From the NCBI RefSeq assembly GCF_007995215.1, contig NZ_VCDK01000003.1:1116001-1180000 (forward strand): 64,000 nt of DNA, read 5' to 3'. The notes below the pieces were generated by a model. The model searched no databases. It saw only the letters and a list, made by a program, of their open reading frames with translations, and was not told where the DNA came from. The DNA comes from Shimia ponticola. GTDB lineage: Bacteria; Pseudomonadota; Alphaproteobacteria; Rhodobacterales; Rhodobacteraceae. Made by a program: the position numbers and the translations under genes. Numbering within the stretch: the first letter of the stretch is position 1; every line of letters starts with the position of its first letter. Below are positions 47,144 through 55,636 of the stretch, piece by piece.

Positions 47144-47779
47144 TCAGCGCTCCGTCACAAGGCGAAAGGCCATGAAGGCAAGAAATGTCCCGAGTGCCGC
47201 TTCGATCCAGCGGCGGCCAGCGGCATAGGCAGCCCGAAAGGCTTGGGACGAAAACAGGACACCCCATGCGCCGTGGCACAGGAATGAAATGGCAAACGCC
47301 CCCACAAAGAAGACCGCGACAACTGAGGCAGGCGCCAGCGCAATGCCCGAAACGGCGTGGATCGCCACCCAAAACACGATGGCCTTTGGATTGGTGACCT
47401 GCAGAGCAAAGCCGGTCAAAATCAACCGCCCCCGTGTCTGGTGGCCGATCTCCCTGACCTTAACTGCCGTCGGATTGGCGGCCTTGCGGAATGCGCCGTA
47501 GGCCAGCCAGCCAAGGTATGCCGCACCAACGACACGAAGCGCGGTAAAGGCCCAGGCCGCCTGTTCAAGCAACAGTCCCACGCCCGCCAGCGTCAGCGCG
47601 TTCAAAACCACACTGCCGAAAGCGATACCCACGGTCGTCAGCATCGCAGCCGCGCGTCCCTGGGCGGCGCCGACGCCCAAGAGCAGGGCAACGGATGGCC
47701 CTGGCGATGATGCCGCCACCAAAAGGATCGCATAGGCCGCAAGGATGCCGGGCAAGAATGTCAGAAACACATCCATCAT
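47144..47779 (-). CDS. LysE family translocator
   Basis: A 211-residue LysE/RhtB exporter with five to six hydrophobic segments and the family N-terminus ILLVAASSPGPSVALLLGVG (PGPS motif). It is inserted between the two permease genes of an importer operon: its ATG overlaps the upstream permease stop by four bases, and the next permease starts four bases after it. It probably exports an amino acid, base or breakdown product linked to the imported compound. Confidence 0.88.
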   Translation of the reverse strand: MMDVFLTFLPGILAAYAILLVAASSPGPSVALLLGVGAAQGRAAAMLTTVGIAFGSVVLNALTLAGVGLLLEQAAWAFTALRVVGAAYLGWLAYGAFRKAANPTAVKVREIGHQTRGRLILTGFALQVTNPKAIVFWVAIHAVSGIALAPASVVAVFFVGAFAISFLCHGAWGVLFSSQAFRAAYAAGRRWIEAALGTFLAFMAFRLVTER

Positions 47780-48933
47780 TCAGCCGCCGTTGTCGGGGGC
47801 GGTGAATTACCAGGCGTGCGAGGCGTGTTTTCAGCGCGGCCAGCCTGCGCCAGCCTGCGACGGGTGAACACAGCCTCGATCGGCATGCGCACCATGTTGT
47901 CCAAAGCCCCGGTGAACAGGATCACGAGCGCCTGAATGACAACGATGAGTTCCGTCGGGATCGAGGTCCAGAAGGCAAGCTCTGCGCCGCCCTGCACAAG
48001 AAACCCAAAGAGCAGACCGGCGAGGATAATCCCAAGAGGATGCGAACGTCCCATGAGCGCCACGGCAATGCCGATAAAGCCCGCGTTCTGGACCGAGTTA
48101 TTTACCAGCCGTTCAGCCTCGCCCATCACGGTGTTGATGGCCATCAATCCCGCCAACCCGCCAGAGATCAGCATCACGATCATGATGATCTTGGTCGGTG
48201 AAATGCCGGCGTATTTGCCAGCGGGTTCAGATTTGCCAAAGGCGCGGATTTCAAAGCCCAGCGGCGTCCGCCAGAGCAAGAGCCACACGCCGTAGCACGC
48301 CGCCAATGCAAGGAAGAGCGAGATGTTGACCGGCGGGGCCTTGGAGAACGGAATACCGATGACAGCCAGCATGTCGTGCAAAGTCGGAAGATGCGCGCCT
48401 TCCGGGAACTTGGCGGTGGAGCTTTCCATCTGCCCGACCGGCTTGAGGCCGTTGTTAAGCAAATAGATGATCAGGGCAAAGGCGATATAGTTGAACATGA
48501 TCGTCGTGATCACGATGTGGCTGCCGCGCTTGGCCTGAAGATAGGCGGGGATCGCCGCCCACGCCGCACCAAAAAGCGCCCCGCCAATGATCGCGGCAGG
48601 CAAGGCAAGCGTCCAGTGCGGCCAAGGCAGCGCAAGACAGACCAGTGCCACACCCAGACCGCCCAGTGTCGCCTGCCCTTCCCCACCGATATTGAACATC
48701 GAGGCGTGAAACGCGACGGCCACAGCGAGGCCCGTAAAAATGAAGTTGGTGGCGTAATAAAGCGTATAGCCCCAGCCATAGGTCGATCCGAGCGCGCCTT
48801 GGATCATGTAATTCAACGCCTCAAGCGGGTTTTCCCCGATCCCGAGGATCACAAGCGCCGACAGCACTGCCGCAAGGATGAGCGACACCAGCGGCACAAG
48901 CAGGACATCGGCCCATGCGGGCATTTTATCCAT
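47776..48933 (-). CDS. BMP-type ABC transporter permease (second operon, YufP-like)
   Basis: A 385-residue permease with about ten hydrophobic segments, the motif AFHASMFNIGGEGQATLG near residues 75-92, and a proline/threonine-rich cytoplasmic tail (NTPRTPGNSPPPTTAAE). It overlaps the LysE-type gene by four bases. A short ORF overlaps its start by eight bases. Confidence 0.9.
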   Translation of the reverse strand: MDKMPAWADVLLVPLVSLILAAVLSALVILGIGENPLEALNYMIQGALGSTYGWGYTLYYATNFIFTGLAVAVAFHASMFNIGGEGQATLGGLGVALVCLALPWPHWTLALPAAIIGGALFGAAWAAIPAYLQAKRGSHIVITTIMFNYIAFALIIYLLNNGLKPVGQMESSTAKFPEGAHLPTLHDMLAVIGIPFSKAPPVNISLFLALAACYGVWLLLWRTPLGFEIRAFGKSEPAGKYAGISPTKIIMIVMLISGGLAGLMAINTVMGEAERLVNNSVQNAGFIGIAVALMGRSHPLGIILAGLLFGFLVQGGAELAFWTSIPTELIVVIQALVILFTGALDNMVRMPIEAVFTRRRLAQAGRAENTPRTPGNSPPPTTAAE

Positions 48934-49024
48934 TAGGGTCGTCCTTTGTTTTCACGCGGATGGGCTTTGGCTGCGGAGCGGGCGCGCCAATGCCAAGGAG
49001 TTTGCCGAGCAGGACAGGCAGCAT
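48926..49024 (-). CDS. Possible 32-residue leader ORF
   Basis: In the 194-base gap between the ATPase and permease genes an ATG with AAGGGGAA about nine bases upstream opens a 32-residue frame (MLPVLLGKLLGIGAPAPQPK and more) whose TAA overlaps the permease start by eight bases. It would couple permease translation to the leader. There is no homology evidence; the frame may be chance. Confidence 0.25.
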   Translation of the reverse strand: MLPVLLGKLLGIGAPAPQPKPIRVKTKDDPNG

Positions 49025-49127
49025 GTCAGTCGTTCCCCTTTTTATTTGCACCGTTGCGATGGAATGGTCGTTCCGGCCATGCCTGCGGCGCGAGTATTTT
49101 TTAAACATAGAAGGACGGCAGGATCGA

Positions 49128-50663
49128 TCATGCCGCGCTTTCCGTGATGCCGGCCATCAGGAGGCCGAGGTCTTTTTCATTGGTTTCCGATGGCAGGCGT
49201 TCGCCCATGATGTGGCCGTCAAACATGACCGCGATACGGTCAGACAGGCTCATGATCTCGTCCAGTTCGACTGAAACCAACAGGATCGCTTTGCCTTGGT
49301 CGCGCAGAGCCACAATCTGTTGGTGAATGAACTCAATGGCGCCAATGTCGACACCGCGCGTCGGCTGACCGATCAGCAGCAGGTCTGGGTTCCGCTCAAT
49401 CTCGCGCGCCAGAACAATCTTTTGCTGGTTGCCGCCTGAGAAGTTCTTGGCCGCAAGCTTCGGATTGGGTGGCCGCACGTCGAAACGGTCCATCTTGGCC
49501 TGCGTATCCTCGCGGATTGCGGCGTTATCCATCAGGAGGCCCTTGCTATATGCCCCACCGCGCGTGTGATACCCAAAGGCCGTGTTCTCCCACGCGTGAA
49601 AGTCCATGATCAGACCTTCTTTCTGGCGGTCCTCTGGCACGTGGGCAATGCCACGACGGCGGCGCGATTGACCATCGCTGTCCTTGCCGGTCAGGTCGAT
49701 CTCTTCGCCATTCATGCGAATGGTGCCAGTGCCGGTCTGATACCCGCCAAGCACCTCAAGCAGTTCTGACTGGCCGTTACCCGCCACCCCTGCGATGCCG
49801 AGGATTTCACCAGCGCGCACCTCAAGGCTGATGCCTTTGACGCGCTCGACGCCTTTATTGTCCGTCACGCGCAAATTCTCGACCTGCAACACTGGCGCAC
49901 CGGGTTGCGCAGGTTTCTTGTCGACGCGCAGCAGGACCTTACGCCCGACCATCAACTCAGCCAGATGTTCGGGGCTGGTTTCTGATGTCTTCACAGTCGC
50001 GGTCATCTCGCCCCGACGCATGACGCTGACGGTGTCGGTGATCTCCATGATTTCGCGCAGTTTGTGCGTGATCAGGATGATGGTTTTGCCTTCTTCACGC
50101 AGACGCCCAAGAATACGGAACAACTGATCCGCCTCGGACGGTGTCAGCACGCCGGTCGGTTCATCAAGGATTAGGATATCGGCTTGACGATACAGCGCCT
50201 TGAGGATTTCGACCCGTTGTTGATAGCCCACGGACAGCGTCTCAATACGCGCGTCAGGATCAACGTTCAGTTCGTATTCCTCAGCCAAGTTCTTGAGCTG
50301 GGTCCGGGCCTTGGCAAGTGACGGGGCAAGCAGTGCACCATCCTCTGCACCCAGAATGATGTTCTCCAGAACGGTGAAATTCTCGACCAGTTTGAAGTGC
50401 TGGAACACCATGCCGATGCCCGCGGCAATCGCCGCCTGACTGTCGGGAATTTGTGTGCGCTGGCCACGAATGAATATCTCGCCCGCGTCAGCCTTGTAGA
50501 ACCCATACAGGATCGACATCAGTGTGGATTTCCCCGCGCCGTTTTCGCCGATGATGCCGTGGATGGTGCCCGGCTGGACAGAAATCGATATATCCTTGTT
50601 GGCCTGAACCGGACCAAACGCCTTTGAAATGCCTTTCAGCTCAATCGCGGGGACTGTCGACAT
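49128..50663 (-). CDS. BMP-type ABC transporter ATPase (two nucleotide-binding domains)
   Basis: A 511-residue double ATPase. First domain: Walker A IIGENGAGKSTLM near residue 40, the signature-motif position at LSVGYQQRVEI and Walker B DILILDEPT. Second domain from about 260: degenerate Walker A AGVAGNGQSELLEV, signature FSGGNQQKIVLARE and Walker B-like LLLIGQPTRGVD. The asymmetric domains are typical of nucleoside/sugar-type importers (YufO-like). ATG 50663 is preferred over 50699. Confidence 0.92.
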   Translation of the reverse strand: MSTVPAIELKGISKAFGPVQANKDISISVQPGTIHGIIGENGAGKSTLMSILYGFYKADAGEIFIRGQRTQIPDSQAAIAAGIGMVFQHFKLVENFTVLENIILGAEDGALLAPSLAKARTQLKNLAEEYELNVDPDARIETLSVGYQQRVEILKALYRQADILILDEPTGVLTPSEADQLFRILGRLREEGKTIILITHKLREIMEITDTVSVMRRGEMTATVKTSETSPEHLAELMVGRKVLLRVDKKPAQPGAPVLQVENLRVTDNKGVERVKGISLEVRAGEILGIAGVAGNGQSELLEVLGGYQTGTGTIRMNGEEIDLTGKDSDGQSRRRRGIAHVPEDRQKEGLIMDFHAWENTAFGYHTRGGAYSKGLLMDNAAIREDTQAKMDRFDVRPPNPKLAAKNFSGGNQQKIVLAREIERNPDLLLIGQPTRGVDIGAIEFIHQQIVALRDQGKAILLVSVELDEIMSLSDRIAVMFDGHIMGERLPSETNEKDLGLLMAGITESAA

Positions 50664-50670
50664 ATAGGGT

Positions 50671-51033
50671 TCAGGCTCCTGTTCCGACAAACCCGGCAAG
50701 CAGGGTCAGACGGTCCTCGGTGTTGATCTCTGCAAAATAAGTGCCGTGTTGGGTCATCTGTGTCCCATCAGGCCCCATGCCACCAAAGGCGATGATCGCA
50801 CGGGTGTATCCGTTGACCTCATCAGCGCTTTCAACCGTGGCTGTCCATCCGGGCGCATTAGCAGAGAAGTTGCCGACATATTCCGAAATCGTGTCGATCC
50901 CAGTGAGGCGTCCGCCGGATCGTGGGTCCGAATAGACGAAGGTTTCGGCAATAGCCTCTTGGATCAGCGCCGTGCGCCGACCCGCGTCGGTTTCGCTCCA
51001 AGCGCTAAAGAATGTGTCGATGGGAGAGGTCAT
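50671..51033 (-). CDS. NTF2/SnoaL-like protein inside the BMP operon
   Basis: A 120-residue protein of the NTF2-like cone-barrel superfamily (IDTFFSAWSETDAGRRTALI, then ETFVYSDPRSGGRLTG). ATG 51033 is used; the frame to 51045 begins with TTG. It lies between the binding-protein and ATPase genes, seven bases before the latter. Members are small enzymes or ligand binders; a role in handling the imported compound is inferred. Confidence 0.75.
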   Translation of the reverse strand: MTSPIDTFFSAWSETDAGRRTALIQEAIAETFVYSDPRSGGRLTGIDTISEYVGNFSANAPGWTATVESADEVNGYTRAIIAFGGMGPDGTQMTQHGTYFAEINTEDRLTLLAGFVGTGA

Positions 51034-51099
51034 TGCGGACACCAAGTCAGTGAGTGGATCGCAGCCCCAGACATTGTCTGGGACTGCGTTGTGCTTTGC

Positions 51100-52095
51100 T
51101 TAGAAGTCCAGCGCGGGGCAGGTTTCGTCCGACATGTAGTCGTGGACGGAAAGCTCACCGGAAATGATCGATGCCTTGGCCGCTTCGACCTTGGCAACCA
51201 TTTCTTCGCTCACCAGCGGCGCGTTGTTGTCGTCCATCGCATAGCCAACGCCTTCGTTGGCCAGACCTTGCACCTGGAAGCCGGTTTCAAGACCCGGGCC
51301 ATCGGAGAAAGCCGTGAAGACAGCGTTGTCCACGCGCTTCATCATCGAGGTCAGGACTTTGCCTGGGTGCAGGTAGTTCTGGTTGCTGTCCACACCGATC
51401 GACAGGATGCCCTCGTCAGCTGCGGTTTGCAGAACGCCCACGCCTGTGCCGCCAGCCGCAGCATAGACAACGTCAGCGCCTTGGCTGATTTGCGCTTTGG
51501 TCAGCTCGGAGCCCTTCACCGGGTCGTTCCAAGCCGCTGGCGTCGTGCCAGTCATGTTCGCGATGACGGTCGCATCAGGATTGGCCGCCTTCACACCTTG
51601 CGCATAGCCACAGGCAAAACGGCGGATCAGCGGGATGTCCATGCCACCGATGAAGCCAACGGTGTCGGACTCGGATGCCTCAGCGGCCATCATGCCGACA
51701 AGGAACGAACCTTCGTGTTCGTTAAAGACGACCGAGCGCACGTTTGGCGCGTCAACGACCATGTCGATGATCACGAACGAGGTGTCTGGATAGTCAGGAG
51801 CCACTTCGGACAATGCGCCCGCGAATGCAAAGCCTGCCATCACGATCGGGTTCGAACCTGCTTCGGCAAAGCGGCGCAGGGCCTGCTCACGCTGAGCTTC
51901 GTTCTGAAGCTCGACTTCGCGGAATTCGCCGCCGGTTTCTTCGGCCCAACGGGTCGCGCCGTTGAACGCAGCTTCGTTAAAGGATTTGTCGAACTTCCCG
52001 CCCAGGTCGAAGATGATCGCCGGGTCAGCGGCCACAGCAGAGGCCGAAATGGCAAGCGCAGCCGCGCCGCCGAGAAGCTTGGTCATGAACGTCAT
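51100..52095 (-). CDS. BMP family substrate-binding protein (second operon)
   Basis: A 331-residue periplasmic binding protein. Signal peptide MTKLLGGAAALAISASAVAA, then the canonical BMP opening IIFDLGGKFDKSFNEAAF, which contacts the nucleoside in PnrA-like proteins. ATG 52095 has GGGGAA five bases upstream. It is the first gene of the operon, 54 bases from the coding end to the next frame, and its leader holds a GGCCGA hairpin. Confidence 0.92.
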   Translation of the reverse strand: MTFMTKLLGGAAALAISASAVAADPAIIFDLGGKFDKSFNEAAFNGATRWAEETGGEFREVELQNEAQREQALRRFAEAGSNPIVMAGFAFAGALSEVAPDYPDTSFVIIDMVVDAPNVRSVVFNEHEGSFLVGMMAAEASESDTVGFIGGMDIPLIRRFACGYAQGVKAANPDATVIANMTGTTPAAWNDPVKGSELTKAQISQGADVVYAAAGGTGVGVLQTAADEGILSIGVDSNQNYLHPGKVLTSMMKRVDNAVFTAFSDGPGLETGFQVQGLANEGVGYAMDDNNAPLVSEEMVAKVEAAKASIISGELSVHDYMSDETCPALDF

Positions 52096-52114
52096 GTGGT
52101 TTCCCCATGTTGGA

Positions 52115-52130
52115 GGCCGATTGGTCGGCC
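52115..52130 (-). promoter_or_regulatory. Hairpin in the leader of the second BMP operon
   Basis: GGCCGA-N4-TCGGCC, 20-35 bases before the start codon of the binding-protein gene, just ahead of the ribosome-binding site. It could modulate translation or be an operator. On the + strand it is followed by CATTTTTG, so it may alternatively be a weak terminator, although no + strand gene ends there. Confidence 0.4.
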
Positions 52131-52301
52131 CATTTTTGTGGCAGCGGGAGAGACACAGCTTTTGCGCACGCGCCCCCCTCACGTCACGATCAAATGATCA
52201 TGCTGAATTAGGCCGCAGGGGCGAAAGGGCGTCAAGTGGAGTCTGGGGGATTGTGACCCCCAACTGTGCGCTTTGCGCGGCGACCTAGGGTCAAGAGCCT
52301 G

Positions 52302-52745
52302 TCAGATCGGCAACTCGTCACGCGCTGGTAGATGGCATTCGAACAGAATCGCATCAACGGTTTGCCCGTCCCGTGCGTAATAGTTCGGCCGTTTGCCAAT
52401 TTCCCGATAGCCTGCCGTCAGGTACAATCCCAGCGCTGGTGTATTGTCCTCAGCGACTTCCAGAAAGACACGCGCCACACCACGTGCAACGAGGGTTTCG
52501 TGCAATTGATCTAGCAGGTCCCGCGCGCGCCCCTGCCCGCGCATGTCCGGGGTGACGCCGATCAACACCAGCTCTGCTTCGTCTAGAGTGACCATCGCGA
52601 TGGCATAGCTATTTTCAGACAGCAGCACTTCGTAACGAGGATCGTGGAGCGCTGCGGACAGGTCTGACGGCCCCCAACCATGAGCTAGAGGATCGCCGAA
52701 AACCGAGCGATGCAGCATAGCCAGACGGTCGTCTGCAGAGGTCAT
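52302..52745 (-). CDS. rimI: Ribosomal-protein-alanine N-acetyltransferase (GNAT)
   Basis: A 147-residue GNAT enzyme with the acetyl-CoA motif VTPDMRGQGRARDLLDQL (Q/RxxGxG/A) near residue 83 and LEVAEDNTPALGLYLTAGY, characteristic of RimI. It overlaps tsaB by four bases, the widely conserved tsaB-rimI pairing. Confidence 0.9.
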   Translation of the reverse strand: MTSADDRLAMLHRSVFGDPLAHGWGPSDLSAALHDPRYEVLLSENSYAIAMVTLDEAELVLIGVTPDMRGQGRARDLLDQLHETLVARGVARVFLEVAEDNTPALGLYLTAGYREIGKRPNYYARDGQTVDAILFECHLPARDELPI

Positions 52746-53317
52746 GAGTCGATGATCGTTGGTGGTAGGTCACGCGCAGGTGCCGCGTCAGCGGGTTTGA
52801 TATAAAGCGGTTTGGCAGGCGTGAGGTTATTTGCGCTCAGGCGCTCTTGGCCGACTTTTGCGGCGGCCAAAATCAAGTCATCTGGTGCGAAGGCTTCGAT
52901 TGAGGTGGCATCGCCACATTGGTCGGCGGGGGTCATGTATGGGGCAGCCGAAGGTGTCAGGCTCAGATATACCTGATCGCGGGGACCGGGCACGGTGACG
53001 CCCTGAGCCATCGGCGCGAGATGGCGAACCATATCAAAAGCCGATATTCCAATCGCCGGAATGCCCAAGCCCAGCGCCATGCCGCGCGCGGCGCTGACGC
53101 TAATTCGAATGCCGGTAAAGTTTCCCGGCCCCACTCCAACGGCTATGGCCTTTATTTCAGGCCAAGTCGCTCCCGATCGATGCAAAAGCTCTTCGATCAT
53201 GGGCAGCAAAGCTTCCGCTTGCCCGCGCGCCATGTCTTCCACATGGGTCGTGACCGTGCCGCGCTTCAGCAACGCCATGCAGACGCGGCGGTCCGATGTG
53301 TCAAAGGCAAGGATCAT
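52742..53317 (-). CDS. tsaB: tRNA threonylcarbamoyladenosine biosynthesis protein TsaB
   Basis: A 191-residue ASKHA-fold protein, partner of TsaD in t6A37 synthesis. MILAFDTSDRRVCMAL at the N-terminus and IAVGVGPGNFTGIRI near residue 65 are diagnostic. ATG 53317 is chosen; the extension to 53410 lies over the GFA gene. It overlaps both neighbours by four bases, implying a coupled operon with nfuA upstream. Confidence 0.93.
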   Translation of the reverse strand: MILAFDTSDRRVCMALLKRGTVTTHVEDMARGQAEALLPMIEELLHRSGATWPEIKAIAVGVGPGNFTGIRISVSAARGMALGLGIPAIGISAFDMVRHLAPMAQGVTVPGPRDQVYLSLTPSAAPYMTPADQCGDATSIEAFAPDDLILAAAKVGQERLSANNLTPAKPLYIKPADAAPARDLPPTIIDS

Positions 53318-53769
53318 GTCTTGGCCCGCCGCAGTTGGTTGCGTCCGCTTCCGGCGCTGCGGGGAAGGTCGTCCTTTGGCAGCCAAGGCATGGCGGCGTC
53401 TGCGTGACAATGCAATGTGGGCGGAAGGTCCGCGGCCTGATCAATCAAGCCCAAGGGCACATAGGTTTGACCCTCAAGATACGGAAATTGTGCCGCCAGC
53501 AATGACCCGCATTGGTCGCAGGACCAACGATGGACTCCGGTGGGATACGTCCGTTCCTGACCGGCAGAGGGGGAAAAAACGATGTCGCCTAGATTAAAGG
53601 CCGCGAATGCAGGCAACGGCGAGCCGGTGATACGTTTGCAGTCGATGCAATGGCAAAAGGTCACGACCTGTGGCCGCGACGCACGCAAGGAAAAGGCGCC
53701 GCAATAGCAGCGCCCTGTGATGTTTGTTTGGTGCGTATCCGCGTCAGGCGGCAACGGGCCGCACCTCAA
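53314..53769 (-). CDS. GFA/CENP-V family protein
   Basis: A small zinc protein (up to 151 residues) of the glutathione-dependent formaldehyde-activating-like fold, with ligand pairs GRCYCGAF, FCHCIDCKRITGS and SCDQCGSLL. No ATG precedes the domain, so a TTG is used: 53769 (26-base overlap with nfuA) or 53754 (11-base overlap). Family members vary from glutathione-linked enzymes to unknowns; substrate not known. Confidence 0.82.
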   Translation of the reverse strand: MRCGPLPPDADTHQTNITGRCYCGAFSLRASRPQVVTFCHCIDCKRITGSPLPAFAAFNLGDIVFSPSAGQERTYPTGVHRWSCDQCGSLLAAQFPYLEGQTYVPLGLIDQAADLPPTLHCHADAAMPWLPKDDLPRSAGSGRNQLRRAKT

Positions 53770-54304
53770 CCACCTCTGGGATATAATGGCGTAGCAGGTT
53801 TTCGATCCCCATTTTCAGCGTCAAAGTCGACGATGGGCAACCTGCACAGGCCCCCTGCATGTGCAGGTAAACCACGCCGCGATCAAAGCCATGGAATGTG
53901 ATGTCGCCACCGTCTTGCGCGACTGCTGGGCGCACTCGCGTATCCAGAAGCTCTTTGATCTGGCCCACGATGTGACCATCTTCGCCATGGTGTTCAGCAT
54001 GGCCGGATGCTTGCGCTTCTCCTGCCATGACCGGGTCGCCGGATTGAAAGTGCTCCATCACCGCCCCAAGAATGGCGGGCTTGATGTGATCCCATTCGAC
54101 GGCGTCGGACTTGGTCACTGTGACGAAATCGTTGCCGAAAAAGATCCCCTCGACCCCGTTAACGGCAAAGATGCGCGCCGCAAGTGGTGAGGTCTGCGCC
54201 GCCTCAGCGGACTGAAAATCAGCTGTGCCAGTCTCAAGCACAGATTGGCCCGGCAAAAACTTGAGCGTGGCAGGGTTGGGTGTCGATTCTGTCTGAATGA
54301 ACAT
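53744..54304 (-). CDS. nfuA: NfuA-type iron-sulfur cluster carrier
   Basis: A 186-residue protein with an N-terminal Nfu_N domain (FIQTESTPNPATLKFLPGQ) and a C-terminal NifU-like domain (VRPAVAQDGGDITF...), with cluster ligands C153 and C156 in ACAGCPSS. It delivers [4Fe-4S] clusters to target proteins. AAGGAGG lies before the ATG. A 17-spaced promoter and a near-perfect Irr (ICE) box precede it. Confidence 0.95.
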   Translation of the reverse strand: MFIQTESTPNPATLKFLPGQSVLETGTADFQSAEAAQTSPLAARIFAVNGVEGIFFGNDFVTVTKSDAVEWDHIKPAILGAVMEHFQSGDPVMAGEAQASGHAEHHGEDGHIVGQIKELLDTRVRPAVAQDGGDITFHGFDRGVVYLHMQGACAGCPSSTLTLKMGIENLLRHYIPEVVEVRPVAA

Positions 54305-54341
54305 GGCAAAGCCTCCTTAGACCATCGCGGCCGTCGAGTTT

Positions 54342-54370
54342 CATATGCGGAGACAGAGGCCCCACGTCAA
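54342..54370 (-). promoter_or_regulatory. Predicted nfuA promoter
   Basis: Minus strand: TTGACG (54370-54365), 17 bases, CATATG (54347-54342). It would start transcription about 30 bases upstream of the nfuA ATG. The ICE box lies directly upstream of the -35. Confidence 0.5.
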
Positions 54371-54373
54371 GAA

Positions 54374-54390
54374 GTTAGAACAATTCTAAA
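54374..54390. promoter_or_regulatory. Irr-binding ICE motif
   Basis: GTTAGAACAATTCTAAA: palindromic TTAGAA-CAA-TTCTAA core, differing from the TTTAGAA-N3-TTCTAAA iron control element in one outer base. It lies between nfuA (minus) and the cupin gene (plus). Confidence 0.7.
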
Positions 54391-54418
54391 GTGACATGAC
54401 CAGGTGAAGGGGTCAAGC

Positions 54419-54871
54419 ATGTGCCAGATGCCATCTGACGAGGATATGCGAATGCCAAACGAACTGCGCCACATCCCTGCCACGACAATTGGAGTTCAAA
54501 TCGGACAGGGCGGTCTTGGCCCCGCTGATTACTTTACTGGCGCGGTCAGTCCAGAGCGGCTTTCAGGCGCGGAAGACATGCCAGCCTCGGCTTTGCGCGT
54601 GAGCTTCGCCCCGGGTGCGCGGACGAACTGGCACACCCATGATGATGGTCAAATCCTGATCGTGACATCGGGCAATGGAATTGTCGCGGATCGAGACGGC
54701 TGGATTCGGCACATCACGACAGGCGATGTCGTCGAGATACCCGGCGGCGTTGAGCATTGGCACGGGGCGCTCGCGAATGGCCCGATGCAGCACATTGCGA
54801 TCCAAACCGCTAGCGCGACCTGGCTGGAGCCGGTGACAGAAGAGGATTATGCCGCCAGCCAACCCACCTAA
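54419..54871 (+). CDS. Cupin-domain protein
   Basis: A 150-residue single-domain cupin. Motif 1 appears as PGARTNWHTHDDGQILIVTSGNG (HxH plus Q in the usual E-type slot) and motif 2 as PGGVEHWHGA. Related proteins include carboxymuconolactone-type and mandelonitrile-lyase cupins. ATG 54419 follows AGGGG; GTG 54404 and ATG 54446/54452 are alternatives. Its start is 28 bases downstream of the ICE box, so it may share iron control. The stop overlaps the convergent luxI stop. Confidence 0.85.
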   Translation: MCQMPSDEDMRMPNELRHIPATTIGVQIGQGGLGPADYFTGAVSPERLSGAEDMPASALRVSFAPGARTNWHTHDDGQILIVTSGNGIVADRDGWIRHITTGDVVEIPGGVEHWHGALANGPMQHIAIQTASATWLEPVTEEDYAASQPT

Positions 54872-55494
54872 GCGGCCTGGCGCATTACGTGACCGAAAGC
54901 TCGGTTGAACCAGTGGCGCACGATTTGAGGACCAAGCCCCGCCTGTCGCGCCACGCGCGCCTGCGCGGCGGCGTCAAAGCCCCAAAGACCCACGCTGATC
55001 GCATCGCGCCCTTTGCCCTGACTTCCGAGCACCTCTGGCGACGCACCAATCCGCTTGTAGATGCGGACCATGCGGGCATCGAACACGCCCACAAAGGACG
55101 TCAGCCCAAAGCCCTGCAGAACCTCACCTCCGGCCAGCATCAGCGCGGCGGCTGTTTGGGGTGTCGCTCGTGGGCCAAGGCAAAACCGTGTGCATTCCCA
55201 AATCTTGGGCGACTCAATGCGCACACCATCTGTCAGATGCAGGAAGTGATCGTTGACCATGGTATTGGATGTGGTCGGCAAAAGCCGCATCGACCCGCCA
55301 TGCGCCCCATCAGGAAGCTGCCAGATAACATAGAGTGGGTTGAGAGCGTCATAGGCATCGCTTTCCCACCCATCCTTGTCCACTGCCACGTCCCATTTCA
55401 GCCGCGTCTTGAATTGCCAGGCGCGGTCCATGTGCATGGTTTCCCTGAGCTTGGGCAGCTCCGTCAGCTGGTCTGCATATACAAAACGGATCAT
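54868..55494 (-). CDS. luxI: Acyl-homoserine-lactone synthase (LuxI family)
   Basis: A 208-residue autoinducer synthase making AHL from SAM and an acyl carrier. The invariant LuxI residues are all present: R24, F28, W34, D46, D49, R70, F84, E100 and R103. AGGAGG is eight bases before the ATG. It lies 142 bases downstream of luxR on the same strand. No lux box was recognised in that gap. Confidence 0.95.
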   Translation of the reverse strand: MIRFVYADQLTELPKLRETMHMDRAWQFKTRLKWDVAVDKDGWESDAYDALNPLYVIWQLPDGAHGGSMRLLPTTSNTMVNDHFLHLTDGVRIESPKIWECTRFCLGPRATPQTAAALMLAGGEVLQGFGLTSFVGVFDARMVRIYKRIGASPEVLGSQGKGRDAISVGLWGFDAAAQARVARQAGLGPQIVRHWFNRAFGHVMRQAA

Positions 55495-55636
55495 GCGGGT
55501 CCCTCCTATCGTCTCGCGATAATTGGGTAGCCGGAAAGTGGTTAACGGCTTGGTCTGCGCTGGCGCGTCTCGTTAATCTTTTTCGCTAAAAGTCGATCCA
55601 ATTTAATGGGTTCTTCTTTGCTTGGCGTAGAAGAAA

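Noticed and set aside
55495-55636. lux box between luxR and luxI
   Set aside because: No dyad of the expected 16-20 bp length is convincing; TTAAC words here do not have CtrA spacing.
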